Assembly: GCF_001423185.1 (NCBI RefSeq)
Contig: NZ_LMOB01000001.1
Coordinates: 1,905,889-1,969,888 of the forward strand
Origin: Plantibacter sp. Leaf314
GTDB taxonomy: Bacteria > Actinomycetota > Actinomycetes > Actinomycetales > Microbacteriaceae
Direction: 5' to 3'
DNA: 64,000 nt
The notes below the pieces were generated by a model that had not been told where the DNA came from, searched no databases, and worked only from the letters and a program-made list of their open reading frames with translations. Each line of letters opens with the position of its first letter. Positions within the stretch are counted from its first letter, which is position 1. The translations under genes were made by a program, and so were the position numbers. Shown one piece after another: positions 7,712-16,351 of this stretch.

Positions 7712-9784
7712 GTGAACGACAGTCGCCGCGAAACCCCCGGCCGCCCTGCCCGAACGGCCACTCGATCCCGCGGTCGGACGCCCGTCGTCCTCGCGGCCCT
7801 GATCGCGATCGTCTGCGGCCCACTCGCCGTCGCCGGGACGGCCGCCGGGACGGAGCCGTCCAAGCCGACGACGACCCGGACGGTGGCCGCATCCCTGTCA
7901 CCGGAGGACACCACGGCATGGCTCGACGGACTGCTGCCCGCCGCGCTCGAACGCGAAGGGATCACCGGCGCCATCGTCTCGGTGGTGAGCGGCGGCGAGA
8001 TCGTCACTGAGCGCGGCTACGGGCTGGCGACGGCGGGCACCGCGACGGTCGAACCGGTCGCGGTCGACGTCGACCGGACGCTCTTCCGCATCGGGTCCGT
8101 GTCGAAGCTCATGACGGCGACCGCCGTGATGCAGCAGGTCGAGGCCGGAGTCCTCGACCTTGACGAACCTGTGCAGTCCTACCTCGACGTCACCCTGCCG
8201 GTGGCGTTCGAGACCCCGATCACCCTCCGTCATCTCCTGACGCACACTGCCGGCTTCGAAGACCAACTCGCCGGACTCATCGCCTCGGCGCCCGCAGAGC
8301 CGAAGCCGCTCCGCGACACGGTCACGATCGACCCACCCGAGCAGATCTTCGAGCCGGGGACCACGCCGTCCTACTCCAACTACTCCAACGGGCTCGCCGC
8401 CTACGTCGTCGAGTGCGTCACCGGCACACCCTTCGAGCAGTACGCCACCGAGCACGTCCTGGAGGCGTCCGGCATGACGGACGCGACGTACGAGCAACCC
8501 CTGTCGCCGGAACGCCGACGCGACATGTCGGCGGGGTACCGCTTCGCCGGGTCACCCGAGGTGCCGTTCGAGGTCGTCAGTCCGGCACCGGCAGGCGCGA
8601 TCAGCGCGACCGCCGGCGATCTCGCGAACTTCATGAACGCCCAGCTCGGCCACCCGTCGGCGGACGGTCGCACCCTCCTCACACCGGAGAGCCTCGAGCG
8701 GATGCACGCCCCGGCCCTCGACGAGGAACACCTCGGGAACCTCGCGAACGGTCCGCGGATGACCCTCGGATTCTTCGAACGGGACCGGAACGGACACCGC
8801 ATCCTCAGTCACGCCGGCGATCTCACCGCGTTCCACGCCCAGCTCGAGATCTACCCCGACGACGACGCCGGGATCTTCATCTCCCTGAACAGCACGGGCG
8901 TGAACGGCGACTCGAGCACGGCGATCCGTGACGCGGTCACCACCGGCTTCGCCGACCGGTACTTCCCGGAGGAGCGGTCCGCCCCACGCGTCGAGGAGAC
9001 GGCCGCGGCGCACGCCGCAGCACTGGCCGGCACCTATCAGCTGTCGCGACGTGGCGAGTCGACGTTCGTCCGACTCTTCTACGTCCTGTCGAGTGTGGAG
9101 GTCGCCGCCGAGCAGGACGGTGTCGTCACGATCTCGGCGATCACCGACAGCGCAGGAACGCCGCTCCGCTTCGTCGAGGTCGAACCGTGGGTCTGGCAGG
9201 AGATCGACGGTCAACGCCGGGTGGCCGCCTCGACCGACGGTGACACGGTGACGGCCGTCGGTTTCGACCCGGCGTTCACGATGCAACCGATGCCCACCGA
9301 GCGGGCCTTGGTCCCGACGATCGCGGCCGGATCGCTCCTCATCCTCGTGATCACCCTGCTCGCGTGGCCCCTCGGCGCGCTGCGTCGGGCGGAGACCTCT
9401 CGGCCCGTCTCATCTGACCGACGGGACCGCGCGCTCTCGTGGTGGACGCGCGGATCGGTGCTCGCGCTCATCGCCGCCGCACCGTTCTGGTCGGTCGTCG
9501 CGCAGGCGCTTATCTCCGACGGACCAGCCCCGTCGCCGGTCGTCATCCGGATCGCCCAGATTCTCACGGCCCTCGCGGTGCTCGGGTGTGTCCCGAGCGT
9601 TTGGCGGGCGGTCCGCGCGGCGCGCGGAACGGAGACGGAACCGGGCACGAGCGACGGTCGCCCGCGCCGTCGGGTGGCCACTGCCGTGCGCGTCACGGGT
9701 GGCGTGCTCACCGCGCTCGCGTTCGTCGGGCTCGGATTCGTCGCCGTCGTCGGCGGACTGCTCCTCCCGGACCTCAGCTACTGA
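7712..9784 (+). CDS. serine hydrolase (beta-lactamase class C/PBP4* fold) with C-terminal membrane region
   Basis: A 690-residue exported enzyme. An N-terminal signal/anchor (VVLAALIAIVCGPLAVAG) leads to the class C beta-lactamase-like domain: SVSK at residues 129-132 holds the nucleophile Ser and Lys, YSN at 221-223, and a C-terminal HAG triad in ILSHAGDLTAFHA. The last third has an extra beta-rich domain and about four membrane segments ending in FVAVVGGLLLPDLSY. Family members act as DD-peptidases, esterases or beta-lactamases; this architecture matches uncharacterised membrane-bound serine hydrolases. Start GTG 7712 gives the signal region. No operon partner. Confidence 0.88.
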   Translation: MNDSRRETPGRPARTATRSRGRTPVVLAALIAIVCGPLAVAGTAAGTEPSKPTTTRTVAASLSPEDTTAWLDGLLPAALEREGITGAIVSVVSGGEIVTERGYGLATAGTATVEPVAVDVDRTLFRIGSVSKLMTATAVMQQVEAGVLDLDEPVQSYLDVTLPVAFETPITLRHLLTHTAGFEDQLAGLIASAPAEPKPLRDTVTIDPPEQIFEPGTTPSYSNYSNGLAAYVVECVTGTPFEQYATEHVLEASGMTDATYEQPLSPERRRDMSAGYRFAGSPEVPFEVVSPAPAGAISATAGDLANFMNAQLGHPSADGRTLLTPESLERMHAPALDEEHLGNLANGPRMTLGFFERDRNGHRILSHAGDLTAFHAQLEIYPDDDAGIFISLNSTGVNGDSSTAIRDAVTTGFADRYFPEERSAPRVEETAAAHAAALAGTYQLSRRGESTFVRLFYVLSSVEVAAEQDGVVTISAITDSAGTPLRFVEVEPWVWQEIDGQRRVAASTDGDTVTAVGFDPAFTMQPMPTERALVPTIAAGSLLILVITLLAWPLGALRRAETSRPVSSDRRDRALSWWTRGSVLALIAAAPFWSVVAQALISDGPAPSPVVIRIAQILTALAVLGCVPSVWRAVRAARGTETEPGTSDGRPRRRVATAVRVTGGVLTALAFVGLGFVAVVGGLLLPDLSY

Positions 9785-9886
9785 GCCGCCGATCACGCCT
9801 TCCGGCCGCGGGCGGCTGACCGGCAAGGCGATCGTCGTGCCACCGTGATCCTGGGAGGAACCCGCAATCCGGTGGGAAACCCCGGA

Positions 9887-9916
9887 GAGTCCGACCTCCG
9901 ACCCGAGGTCGGACTC
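9887..9916 (+). terminator. strong 12-bp hairpin after the serine hydrolase gene
   Basis: Perfect arms GAGTCCGACCTC and GAGGTCGGACTC flank a 6-nt loop, about 100 nt after the hydrolase stop and just before the riboswitch. It probably ends upstream transcription. It has no T-tract, as is common in actinobacteria. A TACCAT at 9928-9933 could be the -10 of the following riboswitch transcript. Confidence 0.6.
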
Positions 9917-9937
9917 CATCCCGCCCGTACCATGGAC

Positions 9938-10056
9938 GGAGCAAGGGGAGTACTCCTTCGCGGCATGCTCGTCAATACGGACCCACCGTCGGGATCCCGG
10001 GGTGCCGGCTCTCATCGAGAGTGGAGAAGACCTTGTTCCGGCGCCGTCGCCGGAAC
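9938..10056 (+). ncRNA. yybP-ykoY family (manganese) riboswitch with terminator hairpin
   Basis: The 5' leader of the TerC gene carries the family's conserved blocks: GGGGAGTA at 9945-9952, GCTCGTCAATACG at 9967-9979, and a GGTGCCGG block at 10001-10008. A basal P1 stem can form from GGAGCAAGG (9938-9946) and CCTTGTTCC (10031-10039, one G-U pair). A second hairpin, GTTCCGGCG/CGCCGGAAC (10035-10056, loop of 4), shares nucleotides 10035-10039 with P1, so the two are mutually exclusive. In this family Mn2+ stabilises P1 and turns expression on; here that would block the downstream hairpin. Boundaries are approximate. Confidence 0.82.
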
Positions 10057-10085
10057 TTCGTGTCCCTCGACCCCTTGGAGCCGTC

Positions 10086-11069
10086 ATGGCCGTCACCCCG
10101 CTCATCTGGATCATCACCATCGGTGTCACGATCCTGTTCTTCGTCTACGAGTTCTTCGCGCACGTGCGGAAGCCGCACGAGCCGACGATCGCCGAGTCCG
10201 CCCGCTGGTCGATCTTCTACGTCAGCCTCGCGCTGCTCTTCGGCGTCGGCATCGGGCTCGTGTCCGGCTGGACCTACGGCGGCGAGTACTTCGCCGGCTA
10301 CCTGACGGAGAAGGCGTTGTCGATCGACAACCTGTTCGTCTTCCTCATCGTGATGGCGGGCTTCGCCGTGCCGAAGGCGTACCAGCAGAAGGTGCTGATG
10401 ATCGGCATCATCATCGCCCTCATCATGCGTGGCGCGTTCATCGCCGTGGGTGCCGCCCTCATCGAGAACTACTCCTGGATCTTCTACCTGATGGGCGCGC
10501 TGCTGCTGTTCCTCGCGTACCGCCAGGCGTTCAGCGACCATGAAAGCGACCCGGCGAACGGAAAGCTCGTGCGCTTCGCCCGCCGCATCCTCCCCATCAC
10601 CGACACGTACCACGGCGACCGCCTCTCGGTGAAGATCGACGGCAAGCGCTTCTTCACCCCGATGCTGCTCACCATCGTCGCGATCGGCTTCATCGACCTC
10701 GTCTTCGCCGTCGACTCCATCCCGGCGATCTACGGCCTCACCGAGCAGGCGTACATCGTGTTCACGGCGAACGCCTTCGCCCTCATGGGGCTGCGCCAGC
10801 TGTTCTTCCTCATCGGCGGCCTGCTCGAGCGGCTCGTCTACCTGGCGCAGGGCCTCGCGGTCATCCTCGCCTTCATCGGCGTGAAGCTCGTGTTCCACGC
10901 CCTCCATGTCAACGAACTGCCGTTCATCAACGGCGGGCAGCACATCGACTGGATCCCCGACATCCCGATCTGGTTCTCGCTGCTGTTCATCGCACTGACC
11001 ATCACGGTGGCGACGGTCGCCTCGCTCGCGAAGACCCGCCGCGACGCACGGGCGGGCCTCGAGCAGTAG
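10086..11069 (+). CDS. TerC family integral membrane protein (probable Mn2+ exporter)
   Basis: A 327-residue TerC/Alx-type protein with about 9 hydrophobic segments. The two conserved acidic membrane motifs are present: EKALSIDNLFVFLIV and DLVFAVDSIPAIYGL. Family members export manganese and help metalate exoenzymes or resist tellurite. ATG 10086 follows GGAG and yields the canonical N terminus; an upstream in-frame start would translate the riboswitch. Control by the preceding Mn2+ riboswitch supports a manganese role. Confidence 0.93.
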   Translation: MAVTPLIWIITIGVTILFFVYEFFAHVRKPHEPTIAESARWSIFYVSLALLFGVGIGLVSGWTYGGEYFAGYLTEKALSIDNLFVFLIVMAGFAVPKAYQQKVLMIGIIIALIMRGAFIAVGAALIENYSWIFYLMGALLLFLAYRQAFSDHESDPANGKLVRFARRILPITDTYHGDRLSVKIDGKRFFTPMLLTIVAIGFIDLVFAVDSIPAIYGLTEQAYIVFTANAFALMGLRQLFFLIGGLLERLVYLAQGLAVILAFIGVKLVFHALHVNELPFINGGQHIDWIPDIPIWFSLLFIALTITVATVASLAKTRRDARAGLEQ

Positions 11070-11100
11070 GCGCGTCCGCAGCACCTCACCGCTACGGGGC

Positions 11101-11143
11101 GACTGTGCTCAATATCTGACTAGAGTCAGTATTGAGCACAGTC
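11101..11143. promoter_or_regulatory. 43-bp palindrome upstream of the SDR gene
   Basis: Outer arms GACTGTGCTCAATA and TATTGAGCACAGTC pair over 14 bp; inner arms CTGACT and AGTCAG pair around AG; only one T is unpaired. The site sits about 27 bp before the SDR start and contains TAGAGT, a possible -10. It is a very strong candidate operator, but no regulator gene is adjacent. The core CTGACTAGAGTCAG resembles CTGAGTCTACTCAG at 15507-15520. Confidence 0.7.
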
Positions 11144-11169
11144 GTCATCGATCGGAAAGCAGACCCACC

Positions 11170-11874
11170 ATGCCCTCACTCACTGGAGCAGTCGTCCTCG
11201 TCACCGGCGCGAACGGCGGCATCGGCACCCACTTCGTCCACGAAGCCCTCGCCCGGGGCGCCGCGAAGGTCTACGCGACCGCCCGCAACCCGCGCACCTG
11301 GGACGACGAGCGGGTGGTCCCCCTCACGCTCGACGTGACCGACCCGACCTCGGTCGCCGCGCTCGTCGAGGCGGCCCCCGACGTCACTGTGCTCATCAAC
11401 AACGCCGGTGTCGCCGTCACGACCCCCGGCATCCTCACCCAGACGGACGAGGAGATCCGCAGCAACGTGGAGACCAACTTCCTCGGCCCGCTGTTCCTCG
11501 CCCGCGCCTACGCACCCCTGCTCTCGGGGCGCGAGGGCGCGACCATCATCGACCTGCACTCGGCCCTCAGCTGGTACGCGGTCAACGGGATCTACAGTGC
11601 GACGAAGGCGGCCCTGTGGTCGGCGACGAACTCACTCCGGCTCGAACTGCTCCCCGCGGGCGTCCACGTCATCGGCGTGCACGTCGGCTACGTCGACACC
11701 GCGATGGCAGCACACACCACGGACGCGAAGCTCGACCCGGCGCTGCTCGTCGCCCAGGTCTACGACGCGATGGCCGCCGACGAGTACGAGGTCCTCGCGG
11801 ACGACACCTCCCGCCACCTCCGCGCCGGGCTGAGCGCACCGCTCGAGGCCGTGTACCCGCAGCTCGCGGAGTAA
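11170..11874 (+). CDS. SDR family oxidoreductase
   Basis: A 234-residue classical short-chain dehydrogenase. The NAD(P)-binding motif TGANGGIG is at residues ~12-19, NNAG near 78-81, and the catalytic YxxxK is YSATK. The catalytic Ser position is probably in LHSALSWYAV. Substrate unknown. Single gene, behind the 43-bp palindrome and followed by two tandem hairpins. Confidence 0.92.
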   Translation: MPSLTGAVVLVTGANGGIGTHFVHEALARGAAKVYATARNPRTWDDERVVPLTLDVTDPTSVAALVEAAPDVTVLINNAGVAVTTPGILTQTDEEIRSNVETNFLGPLFLARAYAPLLSGREGATIIDLHSALSWYAVNGIYSATKAALWSATNSLRLELLPAGVHVIGVHVGYVDTAMAAHTTDAKLDPALLVAQVYDAMAADEYEVLADDTSRHLRAGLSAPLEAVYPQLAE

Positions 11875-11914
11875 CCGACGCCACCCTCCCGCACGGGACG
11901 CGGACACCGGCGAT

Positions 11915-11974
11915 CCGTTTTCCGAAACGGCCGCCACCCTGAGGAGCACCTCTGCCACGATCTCCTCAGGGTGG
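11915..11974 (+). terminator. two tandem hairpins after the SDR gene
   Basis: The first hairpin is CCGTTT-TCCG-AAACGG (11915-11930). The second has perfect 13-bp arms, CCACCCTGAGGAG (11934-11946) and CTCCTCAGGGTGG (11962-11974), with a 15-nt loop. They fit factor-independent termination after the SDR gene; the second could alternatively form in the leader of the peptidase-like gene 37 bp downstream. Confidence 0.6.
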
Positions 11975-12010
11975 TCGTCGCGGGGGCGTCCACCGCGACG
12001 AGGAGTGACG

Positions 12011-13681
12011 ATGGGTGTGCTGCGGGACCGGATGTCCGGGGTGATCGTGGTCGCCCTCGCGTGCTGCGTCGTCGGTGCGGGAGCGGCACCGGCCGGAGCA
12101 GCCACCGCCGCCTGTCGCTCACTCCCGGCACCCGCCGTCGAGCTCCTGAACGCGGGTGATGCGGCGACGACGTTCGGTGTCGACGGCTCCGGCGTCCGCG
12201 TGGGGATCATCTCCGGCTCCTTCGGGAACGCCGGTGACGAGGCCGTCGCGGCCGACGTCACGGCCGGCCTGCTGCCCGGGCCCGGGAACCCGTGCGGCTA
12301 CCGGACACCGGTCACGCTCGTGGACGACCCGGCCGGGGACGAAGACGACGAGGGCCGCGCGATGGCCCAGCTGGTGCACGGGATCGCGCCAGGGGCGGAG
12401 CTCCTGTTCGCCTCCGGGACGTCCGACTTCCCCGGCGCGATCGACCGCCTCACCGCGGCGGGCGCGACGATCATCGTCGACGACGTCCAGGGCGGCGACG
12501 ACCGCCGATACCGGACCGGAGCCGGCGAAGCGGCCATCCAGCGGGCGGTGGACGCCGGTGTCTTCTACACCACCGCCACCGGCAACTTCGGCGTCCCCGG
12601 CGCACCGGGTTCGCCGAGCGCCGGCTTCCCGATCGGCTCCTGGGCGACCGAGCAGTACCGCCCGACCAGCTGCCCGCAGAACGTCGCCGACCTCTTCCCC
12701 GCCGCCTCCGTCGACTGCCTCGACTTCGATCCCGGCGACCCGGCCGATCCGACGATGGGCGTCACCCTGCCACCCGCCGCATTGATGTTCGGTGTCCTCG
12801 ACTGGGCCGAACCGGACGGCGCCGTCGCGACGCGGTTCGAGTACGTCCTGTCACTGGCGGACCGCACGATCCCGTTCACGCCGTCCGACCCGGACCTCGC
12901 GACCGGCACGGCTCCGCTGCAGAACCCTTCGGAGACCGAGGTGTCGGAGGTCCAGGTCAGCGTCGTGCGCCAGGTGACCGCCACCTCGGGCACCCCTCCG
13001 GTGGCGTTGACCTGGCTGCCCTTCCCCGATCGGCCCGAGCTGTCCTCGCAGGAGTACTTCCGCTCGACGGCCACCGACACCGTGGGCTCGGCACTCTTCG
13101 GCCACCAGGCGTACCCGGCGGCGTTCCGGGTCGCCGCGGTAGACGCCGCGGATTCGACGTTGGAGACCTACTCCTCTCTCGGACCCTCGACCATCCTCTT
13201 CGGCGTCCAGGCGCCCGTGACCGTCTCCGGCCCGACCGCTGCCGGCGTCGACGACCTGCCCGTGTCGACGACGGTCCTCACCGGCTCCGGAAACTTCCGC
13301 GGTACCTCCGCCGCCGCACCCACCGTCGCCGCAGCGGCCGCGCTGGTCCGCCAACTCCGACCGGACCTCACGCCCGAACAGGTGCGGACAGCGCTCACCG
13401 ACCACGCCCGCCTCGACACCATCACGATTCCGTGGGATGCGAGCATCCCGACCGAACGCTCGGTCGGCGCGGGCCTGATCGACGTCGGCGCGAGCCTGCA
13501 GGCCCTCGCGTCCGCAGCGCCGTCGCCGTCGACGCCCACGAGCTCAGCGGCGGCGGCGACGGACGTCCTCCCGCCGACCGGGCTGTCGGCTGTGGCGCTG
13601 CTCCTGACCATGGGGACGGCGGCCGCGATCATCGGCGGCGGTCTCCTGCTCCTCGCACGGCGGCGGCAGCGACTCGCCTGA
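12011..13681 (+). CDS. S8-like (subtilase) surface protein with LPxTG-type anchor
   Basis: A 556-residue exported protein. ATG 12011 follows GAGGAG; a GTG two codons earlier is less likely. It has a signal peptide (VIVVALACCVVGAGAAPAGA), a subtilase-like fold, and the nucleophile motif GTSAAAP with Ser433. Its C terminus has LPPTG (520-524), a hydrophobic helix and an Arg-rich tail, the pattern of sortase-anchored cell-wall proteins. In this subfamily the first catalytic motif is normally ISDSF; here it is ISGSF, with Gly69 where Asp is expected, and a canonical HGT motif is absent (DEGRAMAQLVHGIAPGAE is present). It may be a degenerate or unusual protease. Confidence 0.82.
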   Translation: MGVLRDRMSGVIVVALACCVVGAGAAPAGAATAACRSLPAPAVELLNAGDAATTFGVDGSGVRVGIISGSFGNAGDEAVAADVTAGLLPGPGNPCGYRTPVTLVDDPAGDEDDEGRAMAQLVHGIAPGAELLFASGTSDFPGAIDRLTAAGATIIVDDVQGGDDRRYRTGAGEAAIQRAVDAGVFYTTATGNFGVPGAPGSPSAGFPIGSWATEQYRPTSCPQNVADLFPAASVDCLDFDPGDPADPTMGVTLPPAALMFGVLDWAEPDGAVATRFEYVLSLADRTIPFTPSDPDLATGTAPLQNPSETEVSEVQVSVVRQVTATSGTPPVALTWLPFPDRPELSSQEYFRSTATDTVGSALFGHQAYPAAFRVAAVDAADSTLETYSSLGPSTILFGVQAPVTVSGPTAAGVDDLPVSTTVLTGSGNFRGTSAAAPTVAAAAALVRQLRPDLTPEQVRTALTDHARLDTITIPWDASIPTERSVGAGLIDVGASLQALASAAPSPSTPTSSAAAATDVLPPTGLSAVALLLTMGTAAAIIGGGLLLLARRRQRLA

Positions 13682-13742
13682 CCGCGCCTCCCGTCACCGG
13701 CAAGGGCTCGACCGCCCGCAGCTGCACTCCTATGCTGAGCGC

Positions 13743-14432
13743 ATGTGCGGTCGCTTCGTCGTCACCGACTCCACGTCCACCCTCCTCGCGGACCTCGTGG
13801 CCGAGTTCGAGGCGCCCGCGCCCGACTACAACGTCGCGCCTACCACGGCGGTGACCGTCGTCCGCACCCGTCACGACGAACGGACCGCGACCGCGGCCCG
13901 ATGGGGATTCGTACCGGGCTGGGCGAAGGACTTCGCCAAGCAACGGCCGCAGCCCATCAACGCCCGCATGGAGACGGTCGCGACGGCGTCGATGTTCCGG
14001 AAGGCGTTCACCTCGGCGCGCTGCATCGTGCCTGCCAGCGGGTACTACGAGTGGGTGGTGACGGAGACGGGCAAGCAGCCGCACTTCATCCACGACCCCG
14101 ATGCGGAACTCGCGATGGCCGGCATCATCAGCGCCTGGCCGGACCCGACCAAGGGCGAGGACGACCCCGACAAGTGGCGGCTGTCGATGGCGATCATCAC
14201 CCGCGACGCCCACGTCTCGCCGGGCGAGGTCCACGACCGCATGCCGGCCTGCCTCACCCCGGACGGCTACGACGACTGGCTCGGCGACCACCTCGACACC
14301 GACCAGCTGCTGCAGCTCCTCGACCGCGAGTCCTTCGCCGTCGCCCACGACCTCACCCACTACGAGGTCACGCGGGACGTGAACAACGTCCGCAACACGG
14401 GGTCGCACCTCATCGAGCCGCTCCCGGCCTGA
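13743..14432 (+). CDS. SOS response-associated peptidase (SRAP/YedK/HMCES family)
   Basis: A 229-residue SRAP protein, normal length. These proteins crosslink covalently to abasic sites in single-stranded DNA through Cys2 and shield them. The start MCGRF supplies Cys2 after Met removal; other conserved elements are YNVAPT, WGFVPGWAKD, INARMET, SGYYEW and HDRMP. The ATG lies 6 nt after TATGCT (13731-13736) with TCGACC at 13708-13713 as a -35, so the mRNA is probably leaderless, and the exact start is fixed by Cys2. Confidence 0.96.
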   Translation: MCGRFVVTDSTSTLLADLVAEFEAPAPDYNVAPTTAVTVVRTRHDERTATAARWGFVPGWAKDFAKQRPQPINARMETVATASMFRKAFTSARCIVPASGYYEWVVTETGKQPHFIHDPDAELAMAGIISAWPDPTKGEDDPDKWRLSMAIITRDAHVSPGEVHDRMPACLTPDGYDDWLGDHLDTDQLLQLLDRESFAVAHDLTHYEVTRDVNNVRNTGSHLIEPLPA

Positions 14433-14460
14433 GCGGAGCGCCCCGACGGCCGAGTCCCCC

Positions 14461-15456
14461 TCAGGGGTTGCTGATGACGGCCTTGCCTCGGATGCCACCG
14501 GAGGCCAGCGCCTCGAGCGCCAGGACGGTGTCGTCGAACGGGGAGATGCGCCCCACGACGGGTCGGAGGACGCCGCGTTCGACGAGCGCCGTGATCTCGC
14601 GGAGCTGATCGCCACTCGCCCGCATGAACAGGAACCGGTACTGCACGTCGAGCCGCTTGGCCTGCTTGCGGACCTTCGCGCTGAGGGCGGCGATCGCGAG
14701 CCGCAGTACCGCGTTCAGCCCGGCCGCCTTCGCGAACTCCGGCGTCGGAGGACCCGAGATGCCGACGACCGTGCCACCCGGACGCAGTACCCGGAGCGAC
14801 TTCTCCAGGTTCTCGCCACCGAGGCTGTCGAGCACGACATCGTAACCGGACAACCGTTCGGCGAAGTCCTCCGAACGGTAGTCGACCACGACATCGGCCC
14901 CCAGGAACCGGACGAATCCCGCATTGGCGGCACTGGCCGTGGTCGCCACCTCGGCCCCGAGCTGCTTCGCGAGCTGGATCGCGATCGACCCGACCCCGCC
15001 TGCACCCGCGTGGATGAGGACCTTCTGACCGGGCTGCACGTTCCCGATCTCGACGAGTGCCTGCCAGGCCGTCAACGCGACGAGCGGGAGGGATCCGGCC
15101 TCCTCCATCGTGATCGACGCGGGCTTTAGGGCGACGTCCGCTTCGTCGATCGCGATGCGCTCGGCGAAGGTGCCGATGCGGTGATCGCGGGGACGGGCGT
15201 AGACCTCGTCGCCGGGCTTGAAGGCGCGGACGGATCCACCGACGCGGACGATGGTACCGGCGACGTCGTGGCCGAGCACGATCGGCAGGCGATACGGGAG
15301 GATCTGCTTGAACTCGCCGATGCGGATCTTCTCGTCGAGTTGGTTCAGCCCGGCGGCCTGCACCTGGACGAGGACGTCGTGGTCGCCGACGGTCGGCTCA
15401 GGTACCTCGGCTTCGTGCAGTGCGGTCTTGTAGCTCGAGACGACGAACGCTCTCAT
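14461..15456 (-). CDS. NADP-dependent alcohol dehydrogenase/quinone oxidoreductase (MDR superfamily)
   Basis: A 331-residue zinc-independent medium-chain reductase. It has the N-terminal GroES-like domain and the nucleotide-binding motif AGAGGVGSIAIQLAKQLGAEV. No structural zinc Cys cluster is present, so it is closer to quinone oxidoreductases (QorA/ZTA1 type). ATG 15456 follows AGGAAG; the frame extends 12 codons upstream but without a better site. It is convergent with the SRAP gene. The palindrome at 15507-15520 overlaps its likely promoter. Confidence 0.9.
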   Translation of the reverse strand: MRAFVVSSYKTALHEAEVPEPTVGDHDVLVQVQAAGLNQLDEKIRIGEFKQILPYRLPIVLGHDVAGTIVRVGGSVRAFKPGDEVYARPRDHRIGTFAERIAIDEADVALKPASITMEEAGSLPLVALTAWQALVEIGNVQPGQKVLIHAGAGGVGSIAIQLAKQLGAEVATTASAANAGFVRFLGADVVVDYRSEDFAERLSGYDVVLDSLGGENLEKSLRVLRPGGTVVGISGPPTPEFAKAAGLNAVLRLAIAALSAKVRKQAKRLDVQYRFLFMRASGDQLREITALVERGVLRPVVGRISPFDDTVLALEALASGGIRGKAVISNP

Positions 15457-15506
15457 GACGGTCTTCCTGTTCTCGTAGGGGCTGACATCCATCGCTGTCA
15501 GCTTTT

Positions 15507-15520
15507 CTGAGTCTACTCAG
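15507..15520. promoter_or_regulatory. palindromic operator CTGAGTCTACTCAG
   Basis: A perfect 14-bp palindrome about 50 bp upstream of the oxidoreductase start. On the minus strand it contains TAGACT, a plausible -10 hexamer, so a bound protein would block the promoter. It matches the core of the 43-bp palindrome at 11101-11143 in 12 of 14 positions, suggesting the same or a related regulator. Confidence 0.6.
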
Positions 15521-15562
15521 TTTTCTCGACTCCAAGCTCCTTCGTCATCCCAGGTTCTTCCC

Positions 15563-15607
15563 AGACGATCGTCTAAGCTGGACGGCGTCCTCCTCAGACG
15601 ATCGTCT
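15563..15607. promoter_or_regulatory. twin TetR operators AGACGATCGTCT
   Basis: Two identical 12-bp palindromes lie at 15563-15574 and 15596-15607, 33 bp apart, each flanked by C and A/G. A TAAGCT (15574-15579) between them is a plausible -10. They precede the TetR gene at 15664 and are its likely autoregulatory sites, also controlling the co-directional metallo-hydrolase gene. Confidence 0.75.
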
Positions 15608-15663
15608 GATCAGGCCTCGGACACCCACCAGACCGGATGGTCACCCACTTCGAAGGAGCGCCG

Positions 15664-16311
15664 GTGAGCGGTCTGCGCCAGTACGCGATGAACCAGGTCC
15701 GCGACGAGATCATCGACGCCGCCGGCCTCGAGTTCGGGCGCAACGGCTACGCGGGCACCTCGTTCTCCGGTATCGCCGCCGTCATGGGCAAGCCGAAGTC
15801 GGTCATCGGGTACCACCTCTTCCCGTCCAAGCGGAGCCTCGCGCACGCCGTCATCGCGGAGCAGGACGAACGGTGGCAGGCGGCGGACGCGACCATCGGC
15901 GTGCCCTACGGCGCACTCCGGTGGGTGACGATGATCCTCGCCTCGGCTCGGGAGGCCCAGCGGTCCCCGATCGCCATGGGCGCCATCCGGCTGCTGCACG
16001 AACTCCCCCGCATGGACGACCCGGTCTACACGGTGTTCGACTGGCGCGCCTACACCCGCACGAACCTCCGCATGGAGGCCGCCGCGCACGACCTCGACCT
16101 GCCCGACCTCGACGGCGTCTCCGACGTCCTGCTCGACGCCTGCTTCGGCCTCGTCACCACGACGGTGGGCGACGACGACGCGGCCGAGCTCCGAGACCGG
16201 CTGATCACGCTCATCCGCCCGATCCTCGCGACCGTCGACCCGGCCGGCGCTGCGGCCACTACCGCCGCCGCCGCCTCGCACGAGCTCGTGAGCGGACCGG
16301 CCGAGCACTGA
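15664..16311 (+). CDS. TetR/AcrR family transcriptional regulator
   Basis: A 215-residue regulator. The HTH is in GLEFGRNGYAGTSFSGIA plus KPKSVIGYHLFPSKRSLAHAVI, resembling the gamma-butyrolactone-receptor-like branch. GTG 15664 is chosen because AAGGAG (15653-15658) precedes it at good spacing; an upstream in-frame ATG at 15637 lacks one. Two AGACGATCGTCT palindromes upstream suggest autoregulation. The metallo-hydrolase gene starts 40 bp downstream and is probably co-transcribed and co-regulated. Confidence 0.9.
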   Translation: MSGLRQYAMNQVRDEIIDAAGLEFGRNGYAGTSFSGIAAVMGKPKSVIGYHLFPSKRSLAHAVIAEQDERWQAADATIGVPYGALRWVTMILASAREAQRSPIAMGAIRLLHELPRMDDPVYTVFDWRAYTRTNLRMEAAAHDLDLPDLDGVSDVLLDACFGLVTTTVGDDDAAELRDRLITLIRPILATVDPAGAAATTAAAASHELVSGPAEH

Positions 16312-16351
16312 CCCTCCCCTGAACCCCGTCTCCGCAATCGGAAGGACGCCC

